From Thermus brockianus (GTDB lineage Bacteria > Deinococcota > Deinococci > Deinococcales > Thermaceae), in contig NZ_CP016312.1 of NCBI RefSeq assembly GCF_001880325.1, positions 558,001-622,000 on the forward strand: 64,000 nt of DNA, written 5' to 3'. Under the pieces are notes generated by a model. It was given only the letters and a program-made list of their open reading frames with translations. It did not search any database and had not been told where the DNA came from. The translations under genes and the position numbers were made by a program. Positions 44,488 to 52,222 of this stretch are shown piece after piece (positions within the stretch are counted from its first letter, which is position 1; every line of letters begins with the position of its first letter).

Positions 44488-45339
44488 CTATTGGCCAGGG
44501 CGGTAGGGCTCCCCGCCCACGGCTTCCAGGATGCCCGTCATCACCTGCCTGGCCTCTTGGAGCATTGTAACCGCTGGCGAGCCCATGACCCCGGGCATGA
44601 TGGTCATGAGCATGGGCTCAATGGCCCCCACCAGCACATCAGGGCCCATCTGCATGGCGAAGAAGCGGCAAGGGGCGGCGAAACCGCCGGCGGGCTGGGT
44701 GAGGAACATGATCCGGGCCCACTCGCTCTTGCAGGGCATGATCACGGTCACCGGGCCTACCTTCACGTTGGGCAAGAGGTTGAGGCCGGCGGAGGTGAGT
44801 TCGGTCTCCACCATGAGGACCACGTCCTCCACCTTGGCCCCCCGCACCCGGTAAAGGAGGGCGGGCATCATGCCGCTACCGGGGTCCGGCATCATGGCCG
44901 GCGAGACCTTGCGCACCAGGCCGAGCCGGCCCAAGGCCGCCTCGAGGCGCCAGGTGAGCCGTTCCACCTGGCCCCCGTAGACCCCGAGCATGCTGAATAG
45001 GAGCCTTCCGTCAAAGGTGCCCACCAGGTACTTATCCCCTTCCCCGATGATGTAGACCGTGGGGGGCAGGACGATGGCCGCCATGGGGTTCTTGCTCACC
45101 GCCTCCAGGCTCCCCTGCTCCGGCTTCAGAACCACCAGGCGGTAGTCCGGGAAGCCCGGGCCCGTGACCTGGCGCACCTGCTCCCCCAGGTTCAAGACCC
45201 GGTCGGGCTCCAGGCCCACCCCCTTCAGGGCCTCCAGCACCCGGGCTTCCACGCTTTCCAAGCTGCCCTGAACCTGCACCACCAAGGACTGGGCCAAGGA
45301 GAGGCCCAACGCCACCACCAGTGCCAATACCTTTTTCAT
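44488..45339 (-). CDS. Secreted DUF302 domain protein, Met-rich, within sox operon
   Basis: A 283-aa protein with a signal peptide (MKKVLALVVALGLSLAQ) and two DUF302-like halves. The middle and C-terminal parts are Met-rich (AMMPDPGSGMMPAL; EPMLMTIMPGVMG) with two Cys (IMPCKSEWAR, AAPCRFFAMQM). The biochemical role of DUF302 is not settled. Its place between soxF and the rhodanese implies a part in periplasmic sulfur or metal handling. It overlaps the rhodanese gene by 4 bp. Confidence 0.75.
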   Translation of the reverse strand: MKKVLALVVALGLSLAQSLVVQVQGSLESVEARVLEALKGVGLEPDRVLNLGEQVRQVTGPGFPDYRLVVLKPEQGSLEAVSKNPMAAIVLPPTVYIIGEGDKYLVGTFDGRLLFSMLGVYGGQVERLTWRLEAALGRLGLVRKVSPAMMPDPGSGMMPALLYRVRGAKVEDVVLMVETELTSAGLNLLPNVKVGPVTVIMPCKSEWARIMFLTQPAGGFAAPCRFFAMQMGPDVLVGAIEPMLMTIMPGVMGSPAVTMLQEARQVMTGILEAVGGEPYRPGQ

Positions 45340-45767
45340 GTTCCTCCCTCCACTTCCAGGCCGGCGTCCAGCCAGCCCTTGAACCCGTGGGCGATATTCT
45401 TAGCGTTTTTGTAGCCAAGAGCTTGCAAAAAGGCCGCCACCACCGCAGAAACGCTCCCCGAGTTGCAGTAAACGAGGATGAGGGCCTCCTTGTCCTTGGG
45501 GAGCTCCGCCAAGCGGTCCGGCACCTCGCCGGCGTAGATGTGCACGGAGCCCGGGATATACCCCCTTTTCCGCTCCTCCGCCGTGCGCACGTCCAGGATG
45601 AAGGGCTCAAAGAGGAGGAGGTCCTTGGCCTCGGTGGGGTAGACCAGGTAGCTCGCCGGGGGCACGCCTTTCAGAAAGGCCCCAAAGGCCCTCACCCAGT
45701 CCTCCCCTTCCCCCCGGGCCTGGAGGAGGAAAAGGGGCAAAAGGGCAAAGAGGTGGCGGCGGCGCAT
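45336..45767 (-). CDS. Periplasmic rhodanese-domain protein
   Basis: A 143-aa protein with a signal peptide and one rhodanese domain. The active loop is VYCNSGSVSA, whose Cys would carry persulfide sulfur, and LFEPFILDVRTAEE is the domain start. Within the sox operon it may shuttle sulfane sulfur from SoxYZ or SoxA. It starts 2 bp after soxA (copy 2). Confidence 0.85.
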   Translation of the reverse strand: MRRRHLFALLPLFLLQARGEGEDWVRAFGAFLKGVPPASYLVYPTEAKDLLLFEPFILDVRTAEERKRGYIPGSVHIYAGEVPDRLAELPKDKEALILVYCNSGSVSAVVAAFLQALGYKNAKNIAHGFKGWLDAGLEVEGGT

Positions 45768-45769
45768 GG

Positions 45770-46570
45770 CTAGCGGGTGAAGAAGGGCAACTCCTCAAAG
45801 GAGTGCCCGGCTTTGGTAGCCTCGGCCAGCATGTACAGGGTAAGGGCAATGTAGGGCTCGGAGTAGAACTCGGGGGCGGGAATGGCGATGGACTCGTAGC
45901 AGAAGGCGATGCGGTCCTCCATGGTGTAGAGCTTGTCCGCCTCAAAGCGGTAGGCGGGCCACTCGTTCCCTAGGCCCTCCTTGGGGCTCCGCACCGGGGA
46001 AAGCCGCACCCGCCGCCCGGCGTACTGGTCGTGGCAGACGGCGCAGCTCATGTCCCGGGCCCCCGCCCGCTGGTACCAGAGCTCCCGCCCCAGGTTGTAC
46101 ATGGCAAGCTCCACCGGGTGCTTGGGAACCACCTGAATCTTGGCCTTGGAGGAGAAGGAAGCGATGTAGGCGGTAATGGCCTTCACCTCGTCCCGCTTAA
46201 TCTCTTCGGGTTTAAAGCCCTGCACCCGTTGCATGCAGGTGTAGACCCGGGTTTCCAGGTCCTCCACCCGCTTGGTGTCCGGGAAGTACTTGGGCAAGAT
46301 GGCGTAAACCCCTTCCAAGACCCCAGGGCCTTTGCCGAAGTCGCAGGCCTCGAGGGTCTTGCCGCTTGGGCCTTTACGGAAGAAGAGCTCCTTGCCCTCC
46401 TCCACGAAAAGCTCCCCCGGCAGGACCCCGAAGGTTTCCAGGTACATCTGCCGCTGGCGCATGGCCTCCTCAAAGGGGTCCAGGGGCTTCTGCCCTTGGG
46501 TGTAGGCCCAAAACCCTCCAAGGACGCCCAAGGCCGCAAGACCCAGAAGGAGAAGTCGTTTCCTCCGCAC
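45770..46570 (-). CDS. soxA: SoxA, copy 2 (mono-heme L-cysteine S-thiosulfotransferase subunit)
   Basis: A 266-aa secreted protein that with SoxX attaches thiosulfate to the SoxY cysteine. C76 and C112 mark the domain that lost its heme in this mono-heme class. C176AVCH180 binds the active heme, and C224 in MEDRIAFCYES fits the persulfide-ligand Cys. It lies directly after soxX copy 2 (3-bp gap), downstream of soxB. Confidence 0.9.
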   Translation of the reverse strand: MRRKRLLLLGLAALGVLGGFWAYTQGQKPLDPFEEAMRQRQMYLETFGVLPGELFVEEGKELFFRKGPSGKTLEACDFGKGPGVLEGVYAILPKYFPDTKRVEDLETRVYTCMQRVQGFKPEEIKRDEVKAITAYIASFSSKAKIQVVPKHPVELAMYNLGRELWYQRAGARDMSCAVCHDQYAGRRVRLSPVRSPKEGLGNEWPAYRFEADKLYTMEDRIAFCYESIAIPAPEFYSEPYIALTLYMLAEATKAGHSFEELPFFTR

Positions 46571-46573
46571 GGC

Positions 46574-47134
46574 TCACCTCCGGTTGATGGGGGACTCGGG
46601 GTCCAAGAGGAAGGCCACCAGATCGGCGGTTTCCTCCGGGGTGAAAAGCCCATGGACCCCGCCCCGGTACATGAGGGAGCAGGGGACGAAGGCCCAGGCG
46701 TTGTAGATCTTCTCGTAGGTGTAGCGCACCACCGCCTCTGCGGTGCCCCGCTGGCCGTAGCCCGTGAGGCTTGGCCCCATGGTGCCGTGGGCCACCTCGT
46801 TGGGGTCCCCGGCGTGGCAGGCGTAGCAGTTGCCCCGCCTGGGATCGGTGAAGACCTTCTCCCCGTTTTTCCAATCCCCCATGAGCTTCCCGTTGGCCGG
46901 GTACTTAATCAGGGCCTTCTGCTCCGCCAAAAACTGCGGGATGAGGTCCGGGGGAAGCTTGTCCCGGTACTGGGAGCAAAGGGCCTGGGCCTTGTCCTGG
47001 GAAAGCATGACCTGGGCGAACTCATGCCCTCCCGAGTGTAGGGCGGCCTCGAGGCGGGCTCGGAAAGGACCCGCCTGGGCAAGGACGAGGCCGAGAAGGA
47101 TAAGCCCTAGCGCCGCAATGCCTATTCGCTTCAT
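46574..47134 (-). CDS. soxX: SoxX, copy 2 (cytochrome c subunit)
   Basis: A 186-aa secreted mono-heme cytochrome with signal peptide MKRIGIAALGLILLGLVLAQ, heme motif CYACH, GTMGPSL after the heme, and probable Met ligand in PCSLMYR. The N-terminal helical extension (about 25-85) is shared with copy 1. It overlaps soxB by 4 bp. Confidence 0.9.
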   Translation of the reverse strand: MKRIGIAALGLILLGLVLAQAGPFRARLEAALHSGGHEFAQVMLSQDKAQALCSQYRDKLPPDLIPQFLAEQKALIKYPANGKLMGDWKNGEKVFTDPRRGNCYACHAGDPNEVAHGTMGPSLTGYGQRGTAEAVVRYTYEKIYNAWAFVPCSLMYRGGVHGLFTPEETADLVAFLLDPESPINRR

Positions 47135-48852
47135 CCCATCACCTCCGGTATCCGGTAGTTACGGCCCAACACCTTCACGTTGGGCTCGGGCACCACCCTG
47201 ACCCGCCCAACCCCCTTCAGGTACTCCTCCAGTACGGCATAGATGGGCCTGGGCTCGTGGCCCGGCTTGGCCTCCCCAAGCCGCTGGAGCCTACCCCCAT
47301 AGGCCGCCACCAGATAACGGCGGTCCGGCTCCAAAGCCTTACCCCCCACGGACACCTCCCGCACCCGCTTGCCCGTGGGGGCGTCGGGGTCCAGGACGTA
47401 GGAAAGGCCAAAGGTCCGGCTCACATCCCCCCCTTGCTGGTAGAAGGGGTCAGGGGTAAAGACGTTGCTGGCGATGTCCTCCAAAACGCTCTGGATTTGC
47501 GCCCCCCGCAAGTAGAAGAGGTAAAGCTCGGGATAGGTGAAGCCGGTGTAGGCGTAAAGGTGGTCCCGGGTAATGGCCTGTCCCGGGAGCAACGTGGTGC
47601 CCCAGCGCACCGCCGGGCTAAAGACCACCTCCACCTCCGGATAAAGGGCCCTTACCGCCTGACCCACCAGCTGGTCCCAGGTGGAGTACAGGGTATCCCG
47701 CTTGTAAAGGAGGGTTTCCGTAACGGCTAAGGGCGCAAAGAGGTGCTCCCGGTGCGGGGCTACCTTTTCCCTAAGCCACGCCTCCACGTCCTCCGCCTTG
47801 GGCAGGTGGTCCGCCAAAACGGGCAGGACCCGCACCCGGAGGTTGGCGAGGCCGCCTTTCCTCAGCTTTAGGTCCAACCGCATCAGGGCTTTGCCGGCGG
47901 CGCTTCCCGCCACGATCCAGGTCTTGCCCACCCGCCAGGGCAAAGGGGTCAGGTCGTGGGTATGGCCGGAAAGGATCAGGTCAATGCCCCGGATGCGCTC
48001 CGCCAAGGCGGCGTCCAGCTGCATGCCTTGGTGGGAGAGGAGGACCACGGCGTCCGCCCCCTCGGCCCGGGCGGCGTCCACCGCCTCCTGCAGGCGCTTC
48101 TCGTCCAGGGCAAAGGAAAGCCCCTCGGTCAAGCTTTCCGGGTGGGATACCTTCACGTACGGGTAGGCCGCCCCCACCACGGCCAAGGTGTAGCGGCCTG
48201 CGGGATGGAGCCGGTAGGCGGGGAAAAGGGGGTCGCCGAAGAGTTCGTCCACCACGTTATAGGCCAGGTGCTCCCCGCGGAATTGCCCCAAAAGGGCCTC
48301 CACCCGCTCCCGCCCCAAGGTCCACTCCCAGTGGGAGGTCATGTGGTCTACCCCCGTGAGGTTCTGCCACTCCACCAGGGCTTCCCCTTGGGTGAGAAGG
48401 GAAAGGCCGGAGTTGGTCCAGGTATCCCCCCCGTCCAGGACCAGGACCTTGGCCCCTTCCGCCTCCGCCCGGGCCTTTTGGTCGCGGATGAGGGCGGTGA
48501 GGGCGGAAAACCCCCCTATAGGGCCGAAGGCGCGGGCAAGGGCCACAAAGTCCAGGTGGGAGAGCAGGTACGCAAGGGGCGTTCCCCTCCCCACCCCGTA
48601 GTAGCGGAGAATGGCCTCCCCCGTGAGGTAACCGGGCCGCCCCATCAAGGCCTTGGGGGCGATGAGATTAGGGGGCTCCATGAAGTAGTGAGGAAAGGCT
48701 TGGGCGTGGAGGTCGGAGAAGTAAAGGAGGGTGGCCTCCCCATAGGGGGGAAGCTCGTAGAGGCGGGCCGGGTTTTCCAATACCTGGGCGAGGGCCTTGG
48801 GCCCCAAGCCCGCAAGGGTGGAGAGGAGAAAAAGGACGTCCCTACGGTTCAT
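47131..48852 (-). CDS. soxB: SoxB thiosulfohydrolase
   Basis: A 573-aa dimanganese hydrolase of the 5'-nucleotidase/metallophosphatase superfamily that releases sulfate from SoxY-thiocysteine-S-sulfate. Metal-binding segments LDGGDTWTNSG, TSHWEWTLG, LLSHQGMQLD and LILSGHTHDLTPL are in order, with a C-terminal substrate domain. The export signal has a twin Arg (NRRDVLFLLS). It is the centre of the A-X-B-X-A gene order, overlapping both neighbouring soxX genes by 4 bp. Confidence 0.96.
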   Translation of the reverse strand: MNRRDVLFLLSTLAGLGPKALAQVLENPARLYELPPYGEATLLYFSDLHAQAFPHYFMEPPNLIAPKALMGRPGYLTGEAILRYYGVGRGTPLAYLLSHLDFVALARAFGPIGGFSALTALIRDQKARAEAEGAKVLVLDGGDTWTNSGLSLLTQGEALVEWQNLTGVDHMTSHWEWTLGRERVEALLGQFRGEHLAYNVVDELFGDPLFPAYRLHPAGRYTLAVVGAAYPYVKVSHPESLTEGLSFALDEKRLQEAVDAARAEGADAVVLLSHQGMQLDAALAERIRGIDLILSGHTHDLTPLPWRVGKTWIVAGSAAGKALMRLDLKLRKGGLANLRVRVLPVLADHLPKAEDVEAWLREKVAPHREHLFAPLAVTETLLYKRDTLYSTWDQLVGQAVRALYPEVEVVFSPAVRWGTTLLPGQAITRDHLYAYTGFTYPELYLFYLRGAQIQSVLEDIASNVFTPDPFYQQGGDVSRTFGLSYVLDPDAPTGKRVREVSVGGKALEPDRRYLVAAYGGRLQRLGEAKPGHEPRPIYAVLEEYLKGVGRVRVVPEPNVKVLGRNYRIPEVMG

Positions 48853-49423
48853 CTAGACCCCACCGCCGGCTTGGTGTTGAACTCGGATTCCGGGTCCAAA
48901 AGGTAGGCCACCACGTCAGCGATCTCCTCGGGGCTAAGAAGGCCTTGGGCGCCGAAGCGGTACATCACCGTGCAGGGGAAGTAGGCCCACGCGTTGTAAA
49001 TCACCTCATACGTGTAGCGCTGTACCGCTTCCGATTGGCCCCTCTTAAGCCCATACTTCTCCAAGCTGGGCCCCACGTCCCCCCAAGGTGTACCGGGGAT
49101 CCGAAGTGGCAGGAGAAGCAGTTGGCCTTTTGCAGGTTGTTGAAGATGGCCCCGCCCTTCTTCCAGTCCCCCATTAGCCTCCCGTTCTGCGGGTACTTGA
49201 TGAGGGCCCGCTGCTCCTCCAGGAACTGGGGTAGGAGGTCGGCAGGTAGGCGGTTTCGGTGGAGGGAACAAAGGGCCTGGTCCGGGCGCTGGTTTTGGAA
49301 GACCCCCGCGTAGGCCTTACCCCCGCTTTGAATGAGCTGAAGCTCCTTCTCGCTAAAGTAGCGCTGGGCCAAGCCCCAAGCTACCAAGGAAAGAACCGAG
49401 AGGACCAAAATAGCCTTCTTCAT
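48849..49423 (-). CDS. soxX: SoxX, copy 1 (frameshifted in this sequence)
   Basis: A second SoxX-type cytochrome. The first frame gives a signal peptide, the N-terminal extension and heme site CFSCH. The frame is lost at the six-base run 49079-49084 (G6 on the coding strand). The C-terminal part in the adjacent frame (GDVGPSLEKYG, Met ligand region PCTVMYRFGAQG, LLDPESEF) aligns directly with copy 2. One extra G gives a normal 191-aa protein. It lies between soxA copy 1 and soxB. Confidence 0.85.
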
Positions 49424-49432
49424 GCTCCCTCC

Positions 49433-50212
49433 TCACCGCACAAAAGCGGGCCACTCCTCCACCACCGCCCCGTTGTTGTGATAGGCCAGGAAGAGCTCCA
49501 AGGCGAGGATGGGCAAAGAGTAGAGGTCCGGCTGGGGGTGGGCGATGTTGCCGTAGCAGGCCCGGATGCGGTCCTGCATGGTCCAGGTCTGGTCGTTGGA
49601 GTAGCGGTACGCAGGCCAGTGGGTCCAAGACTGATCCTTGCCCAGCACGTCGGCGTAGGGCAGGACGCCAGCCCGCTTGCCCACGTAGGTCACGTGGCAG
49701 GTGGCGCAGCCCACATCCCTGGCCCCGGTGCGGGCGTAGAAGAGCTTCTCCCCGAGGGCATAAAGCTCCTTCTCCTGGGGGAAGAGGAGGCGGACGTTAA
49801 TCCTATGGCCTGTGGACTTGCTGGCGATGTAAAAGGCCACCGCCACCACCTCGGACCGCTTCACCGCTTCCCTTGGGAATCCCTGCACCTTGGTCATGCA
49901 GGTGAGGATGCGGTGATCCAGGTCCTCCACCCGGCCCGTGTCCAGGAAATAGCGGGGAAGCCGGGCTGCTGCCCCTTCCAAGACCCCTTTTCCCAGGCCG
50001 AAATCGCATTCGGCCATGGTCTTGCCGCTAGGGCCTTTCCGGTGGAAAAGCTCCTCACCCTGCTGGACCACGAGCTCCGTGGGCAGGATGCCTGCGGTCT
50101 GGAGGAGGAGCTCCTTTTGCCTTTTGGCCTCCTCCCGGGGGTCTACCTCTTGGGCCAAGCCAAGGAGCAAAAGAAGGGCCGCACCTACCACCCACCACGC
50201 CTTGGGCCGCAT
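49433..50212 (-). CDS. soxA: SoxA, copy 1 (mono-heme L-cysteine S-thiosulfotransferase subunit)
   Basis: A 259-aa SoxA paralogue with a signal peptide. C69 and C105 are the relics of the lost heme domain, C169ATCH173 binds heme, and C219 in MQDRIRACYGN is the presumed persulfide ligand. It is clearly homologous to copy 2 along its whole length but diverged. It follows soxZ after a strong hairpin and has its own GGAGG site. Confidence 0.92.
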   Translation of the reverse strand: MRPKAWWVVGAALLLLLGLAQEVDPREEAKRQKELLLQTAGILPTELVVQQGEELFHRKGPSGKTMAECDFGLGKGVLEGAAARLPRYFLDTGRVEDLDHRILTCMTKVQGFPREAVKRSEVVAVAFYIASKSTGHRINVRLLFPQEKELYALGEKLFYARTGARDVGCATCHVTYVGKRAGVLPYADVLGKDQSWTHWPAYRYSNDQTWTMQDRIRACYGNIAHPQPDLYSLPILALELFLAYHNNGAVVEEWPAFVR

Positions 50213-50227
50213 ATATCCACCTCCATA

Positions 50228-50253
50228 AAGGCGCCCGGGAATCCGGGCGCCTT
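50228..50253 (-). terminator. Intra-operon hairpin between soxZ and soxA copy 1
   Basis: AAGGCGCCCGG (50228-50238), loop GAAT, CCGGGCGCCTT (50243-50253): an 11-bp perfect stem ending in only a short U stretch (TTT) on the minus strand. It probably acts as a partial terminator or a 3' stabiliser for the soxW-Y-Z mRNA. Confidence 0.6.
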
Positions 50254-50256
50254 GCC

Positions 50257-50583
50257 TTAGGCCAGCTCCAGCTTGACCTGAGCCTCCCCCGTGTCGCCGC
50301 TGGTGTCCTTAAGCTTCACCGTGAAGGTCCCCGGCTTTTCCGCCTTGAACTTGAAGCCGTAAAGGGGGTTGGCGCTGGTGGAGGGGCCAGGCCGGGCCTC
50401 CGCCACCTTTTCCCCTTCAAAGTAGACCTCCACCAGGTTGATGTAATTGGCGGGGATGAGGTTACCCTGGGCATCCCGGCGGGTGCCAGGTTCGTTGGGA
50501 TGCTGGGCTACCGCCTGGAGCCGGAACTCCTCTCCCGCCTTGGGCTTGGCCGGGGTCAGGCGAACGATGGTGCGGATGGGCAT
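50257..50583 (-). CDS. soxZ: SoxZ, sulfur-carrier complex subunit
   Basis: A 108-aa immunoglobulin-like protein without a signal peptide, exported as a complex with Tat substrate SoxY. The N-terminus (RTIVRLTPAKPKAGEEF) and the segment ending in the beta-strand TFTVKLKDTSGDTG are typical. It is preceded by an AGGAGG site and lies 16 bp after soxY. Confidence 0.95.
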   Translation of the reverse strand: MPIRTIVRLTPAKPKAGEEFRLQAVAQHPNEPGTRRDAQGNLIPANYINLVEVYFEGEKVAEARPGPSTSANPLYGFKFKAEKPGTFTVKLKDTSGDTGEAQVKLELA

Positions 50584-50599
50584 CTTCTACCTCCTTTCC

Positions 50600-51052
50600 T
50601 TAACCGCAGCCCCCCACGGTAACGCGGGTGCTGGCCGAGGCCAGAAGCAACTTGCCGTCGGCGGTCTCCACCACGGCCCGGACAGCGGTGGTCTCCGCCA
50701 GGCGGACCCGGGTGGCGTAGTAGGGAAGGGCCTTCATGGGCATGAAGGTCACCAACCGGGGCGTGGGGTTCTTGTCGGCGAAGAGGTGGATGGCCTTGAC
50801 CTGATTGGAGGGCAGGCTCACCTCCACCTCGGCGGGCACGTTGGCCCCGCTTTCGGCGATGGCGGGCATGGTGAGCTTCACCAGGTTGGAGGGGGTGAGG
50901 TCCTTGAAGCCCTTGCCCAAGGCCTCCTGTAAGGCCTTCTCCAGGTTGGCCAGGTCCTCCCCTTCCAGCCCTTGGGCCATGGCCGGTAGCCCCGCCACGG
51001 CGAGGGCGGAAAGGGCCACACCGGTTGCCTTCAAAAAAGCTCGCCTATTCAC
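50600..51052 (-). CDS. soxY: SoxY, sulfur-carrier protein
   Basis: A 150-aa protein with a Tat signal (NRRAFLKATGVAL) and the sulfur-carrying Cys at the very C-terminus, ending VGGCG; the common ending is GGCGG. Sulfur intermediates stay bound to this Cys through the SoxAX, SoxB and SoxCD steps. GTG 51052 has GGAGG 5 nt upstream and overlaps the thioredoxin gene by 8 bp. Confidence 0.94.
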   Translation of the reverse strand: MNRRAFLKATGVALSALAVAGLPAMAQGLEGEDLANLEKALQEALGKGFKDLTPSNLVKLTMPAIAESGANVPAEVEVSLPSNQVKAIHLFADKNPTPRLVTFMPMKALPYYATRVRLAETTAVRAVVETADGKLLLASASTRVTVGGCG

Positions 51053-51473
51053 ACACACCTCCCTTGGCGCACATCTGGCGCAACTCCATGAGGAACTGCG
51101 CCCGGGGCCGGCTGCCAAAAAACCGGCCCACCTCTTCCCACGCCCCCTTCCTGGGGACGAGGAAGACAAAGGTGGGGGTGCCCGGCACGCGGAAGCGCCG
51201 GGCCAGGTCCTGCCCCTCCGGGGTTTCCGTGCCCACGGAGGCCACCACGAAGCGCTCCTCCAAAAGGCGGCTTACCCCAGGATCGGAGAGGACAAAGGTG
51301 TTCATCTGGTCGCAGTAGGGGCAGTGGGGGCTATGGAAGTACACCATGAGGACCCGGGTGTGCTCCTGGGCCAGGACCTGGGCCTCACGGAAGGGATACC
51401 AGCGGCCAAAATCCGGCGCGGCCAAGGCCAGGCCCATCAGCAGCGTCAGCCAAAGTACCCGGTACGCGTACAT
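51045..51473 (-). CDS. Periplasmic thioredoxin of the SoxW/SoxS type
   Basis: A 142-aa secreted thioredoxin fold: signal peptide, active site SPHCPYCDQM, cis-Pro in VPGTPTFVFLVP, and a second Cys pair near the end (CAKGGVCE). In other Sox systems such thioredoxins keep SoxY reduced. It is the first gene of the sox operon, with CcdA as its likely electron source. Confidence 0.85.
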   Translation of the reverse strand: MYAYRVLWLTLLMGLALAAPDFGRWYPFREAQVLAQEHTRVLMVYFHSPHCPYCDQMNTFVLSDPGVSRLLEERFVVASVGTETPEGQDLARRFRVPGTPTFVFLVPRKGAWEEVGRFFGSRPRAQFLMELRQMCAKGGVCE

Positions 51474-51509
51474 ACTTTACACCGCCTCGGTACACCCAAG
51501 GACATTTGT

Positions 51510-51539
51510 ACCTTACCAGGTTTACCAGCTAAAAATCAA
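51510..51539 (-). promoter_or_regulatory. Candidate sox operon promoter with direct repeats
   Basis: On the minus strand: TTGATT (51539-51534), 18-bp spacer, TAAGGT (51515-51510). The spacer holds two CTGGTAA copies (plus-strand TTACCAG at 51513-51519 and 51522-51528) with 9-bp spacing, the second touching the -10, a plausible operator. The predicted leader is about 30 nt. Confidence 0.5.
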
Positions 51540-51569
51540 GGGGTAGTTACACACGCTAGAGCAATCCTT

Positions 51570-51593
51570 CACATTATACCCCGTGTAATAGTG
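51570..51593. promoter_or_regulatory. AT-rich imperfect palindrome in sox-cycA intergenic region
   Basis: ATTATAC (51573-51579) and GTGTAAT (51583-51589) match as inverted repeats at 6 of 7 positions, flanked by CAC and GTG. It also contains a perfect TATAAT on the minus strand. It stands out in a very GC-rich region between divergent transcription units. Confidence 0.4.
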
Positions 51594-51674
51594 CATATAA
51601 GAAGTGGAAACGCATACCCCTCTCCCGTAAAGCGCCTTGGGCGCAGAGCTTAAGGTTTCCTAAAGGCATCCCCC

Positions 51675-51703
51675 TTGACGGGCTTGAAGGGACAAACTAC
51701 CCT
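51675..51703 (+). promoter_or_regulatory. Cytochrome c552 promoter
   Basis: TTGACG (51675-51680), 17-bp spacer, TACCCT (51698-51703), followed by GGAGGG and ATG 51722. Confidence 0.55.
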
Positions 51704-51721
51704 ATACCCCGGAGGGTAAAG

Positions 51722-52168
51722 ATGAAGCGGACCCTTATCGCTCTCCTCCTTCTCGGCGGCCTGGCCTTGGCCCAGGCGGACGGCGCTAAGCTTTACGCCC
51801 AGTGCGCAGGTTGCCACCAAGCCAATGGCCAAGGCCTGCCCGGGGCCTTCCCGCCCCTTGCCGGCCACGTGGCGGAGATCCTCGCCAAACAGGGGGGGCG
51901 GGAGTACCTGATCAAGGTCCTCCTTTGGGGCCTCCAGGGGCAGATTGAGGTCAAGGGGATGAAGTACAACGGGGCTATGCCCGGCTTCAATGGGCTCAAG
52001 GACGAGGAGATCGCCGCCCTTCTCAACCACATCGCCACCGCCTGGGGGGATGACAAGAAGGTCCAGGGCTTCAAGCCCTTCACCGCCGCCGAGGTTAAGG
52101 CCTTGCGGGACAAGAAACTCACCTCCCAACAGGTGCTGGAGGAGCGGAAGAAGCTGGGGCTCAAGTAA
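51722..52168 (+). CDS. cycA: Cytochrome c552
   Basis: A 148-aa secreted mono-heme cytochrome c. The mature part starts QADGAKLYAQ, with heme site C28AGCH32, FPPLAGHVAEIL, and the Met-containing loop GAMPGF. The sequence is very close to T. thermophilus c552, which donates electrons to ba3 oxidase. It diverges from the sox operon across 248 bp, consistent with accepting electrons from Sox. A terminator follows. Confidence 0.95.
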   Translation: MKRTLIALLLLGGLALAQADGAKLYAQCAGCHQANGQGLPGAFPPLAGHVAEILAKQGGREYLIKVLLWGLQGQIEVKGMKYNGAMPGFNGLKDEEIAALLNHIATAWGDDKKVQGFKPFTAAEVKALRDKKLTSQQVLEERKKLGLK

Positions 52169-52180
52169 GGAGCCTGGGTG

Positions 52181-52206
52181 GGCCCGGGGCCTAAAGGCCC
52201 TGGGCC
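52181..52206 (+). terminator. Terminator of cytochrome c552 gene
   Basis: GGCCCGGGGCC (52181-52191), loop TAAA, GGCCCTGGGCC (52196-52206): an 11-bp stem with one G-T pair, then TTGCTTT. The -10 element of the next gene begins 4 bp later. Confidence 0.75.
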
Positions 52207-52210
52207 TTGC

Positions 52211-52216
52211 TTTAAT
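52211..52216 (+). promoter_or_regulatory. -10 element of leaderless ABC ATPase gene
   Basis: TTTAAT, then GGAGGG (6 nt), then GTG 52223. It supports this start over an in-frame GTG at 52178 that lies inside the terminator hairpin. Confidence 0.5.
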
Positions 52217-52222
52217 GGAGGG

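Noticed and set aside
52178-52222. Earlier GTG start for the ABC ATPase
   Set aside because: It lies in the cytochrome c552 terminator stem; the conserved ATPase N-terminus begins after GTG 52223.
52165-52222. Second TPP riboswitch upstream of the ATPase-thiN pair
   Set aside because: The sequence forms a terminator hairpin only; CTGAGA and the other THI-box consensus elements are absent.
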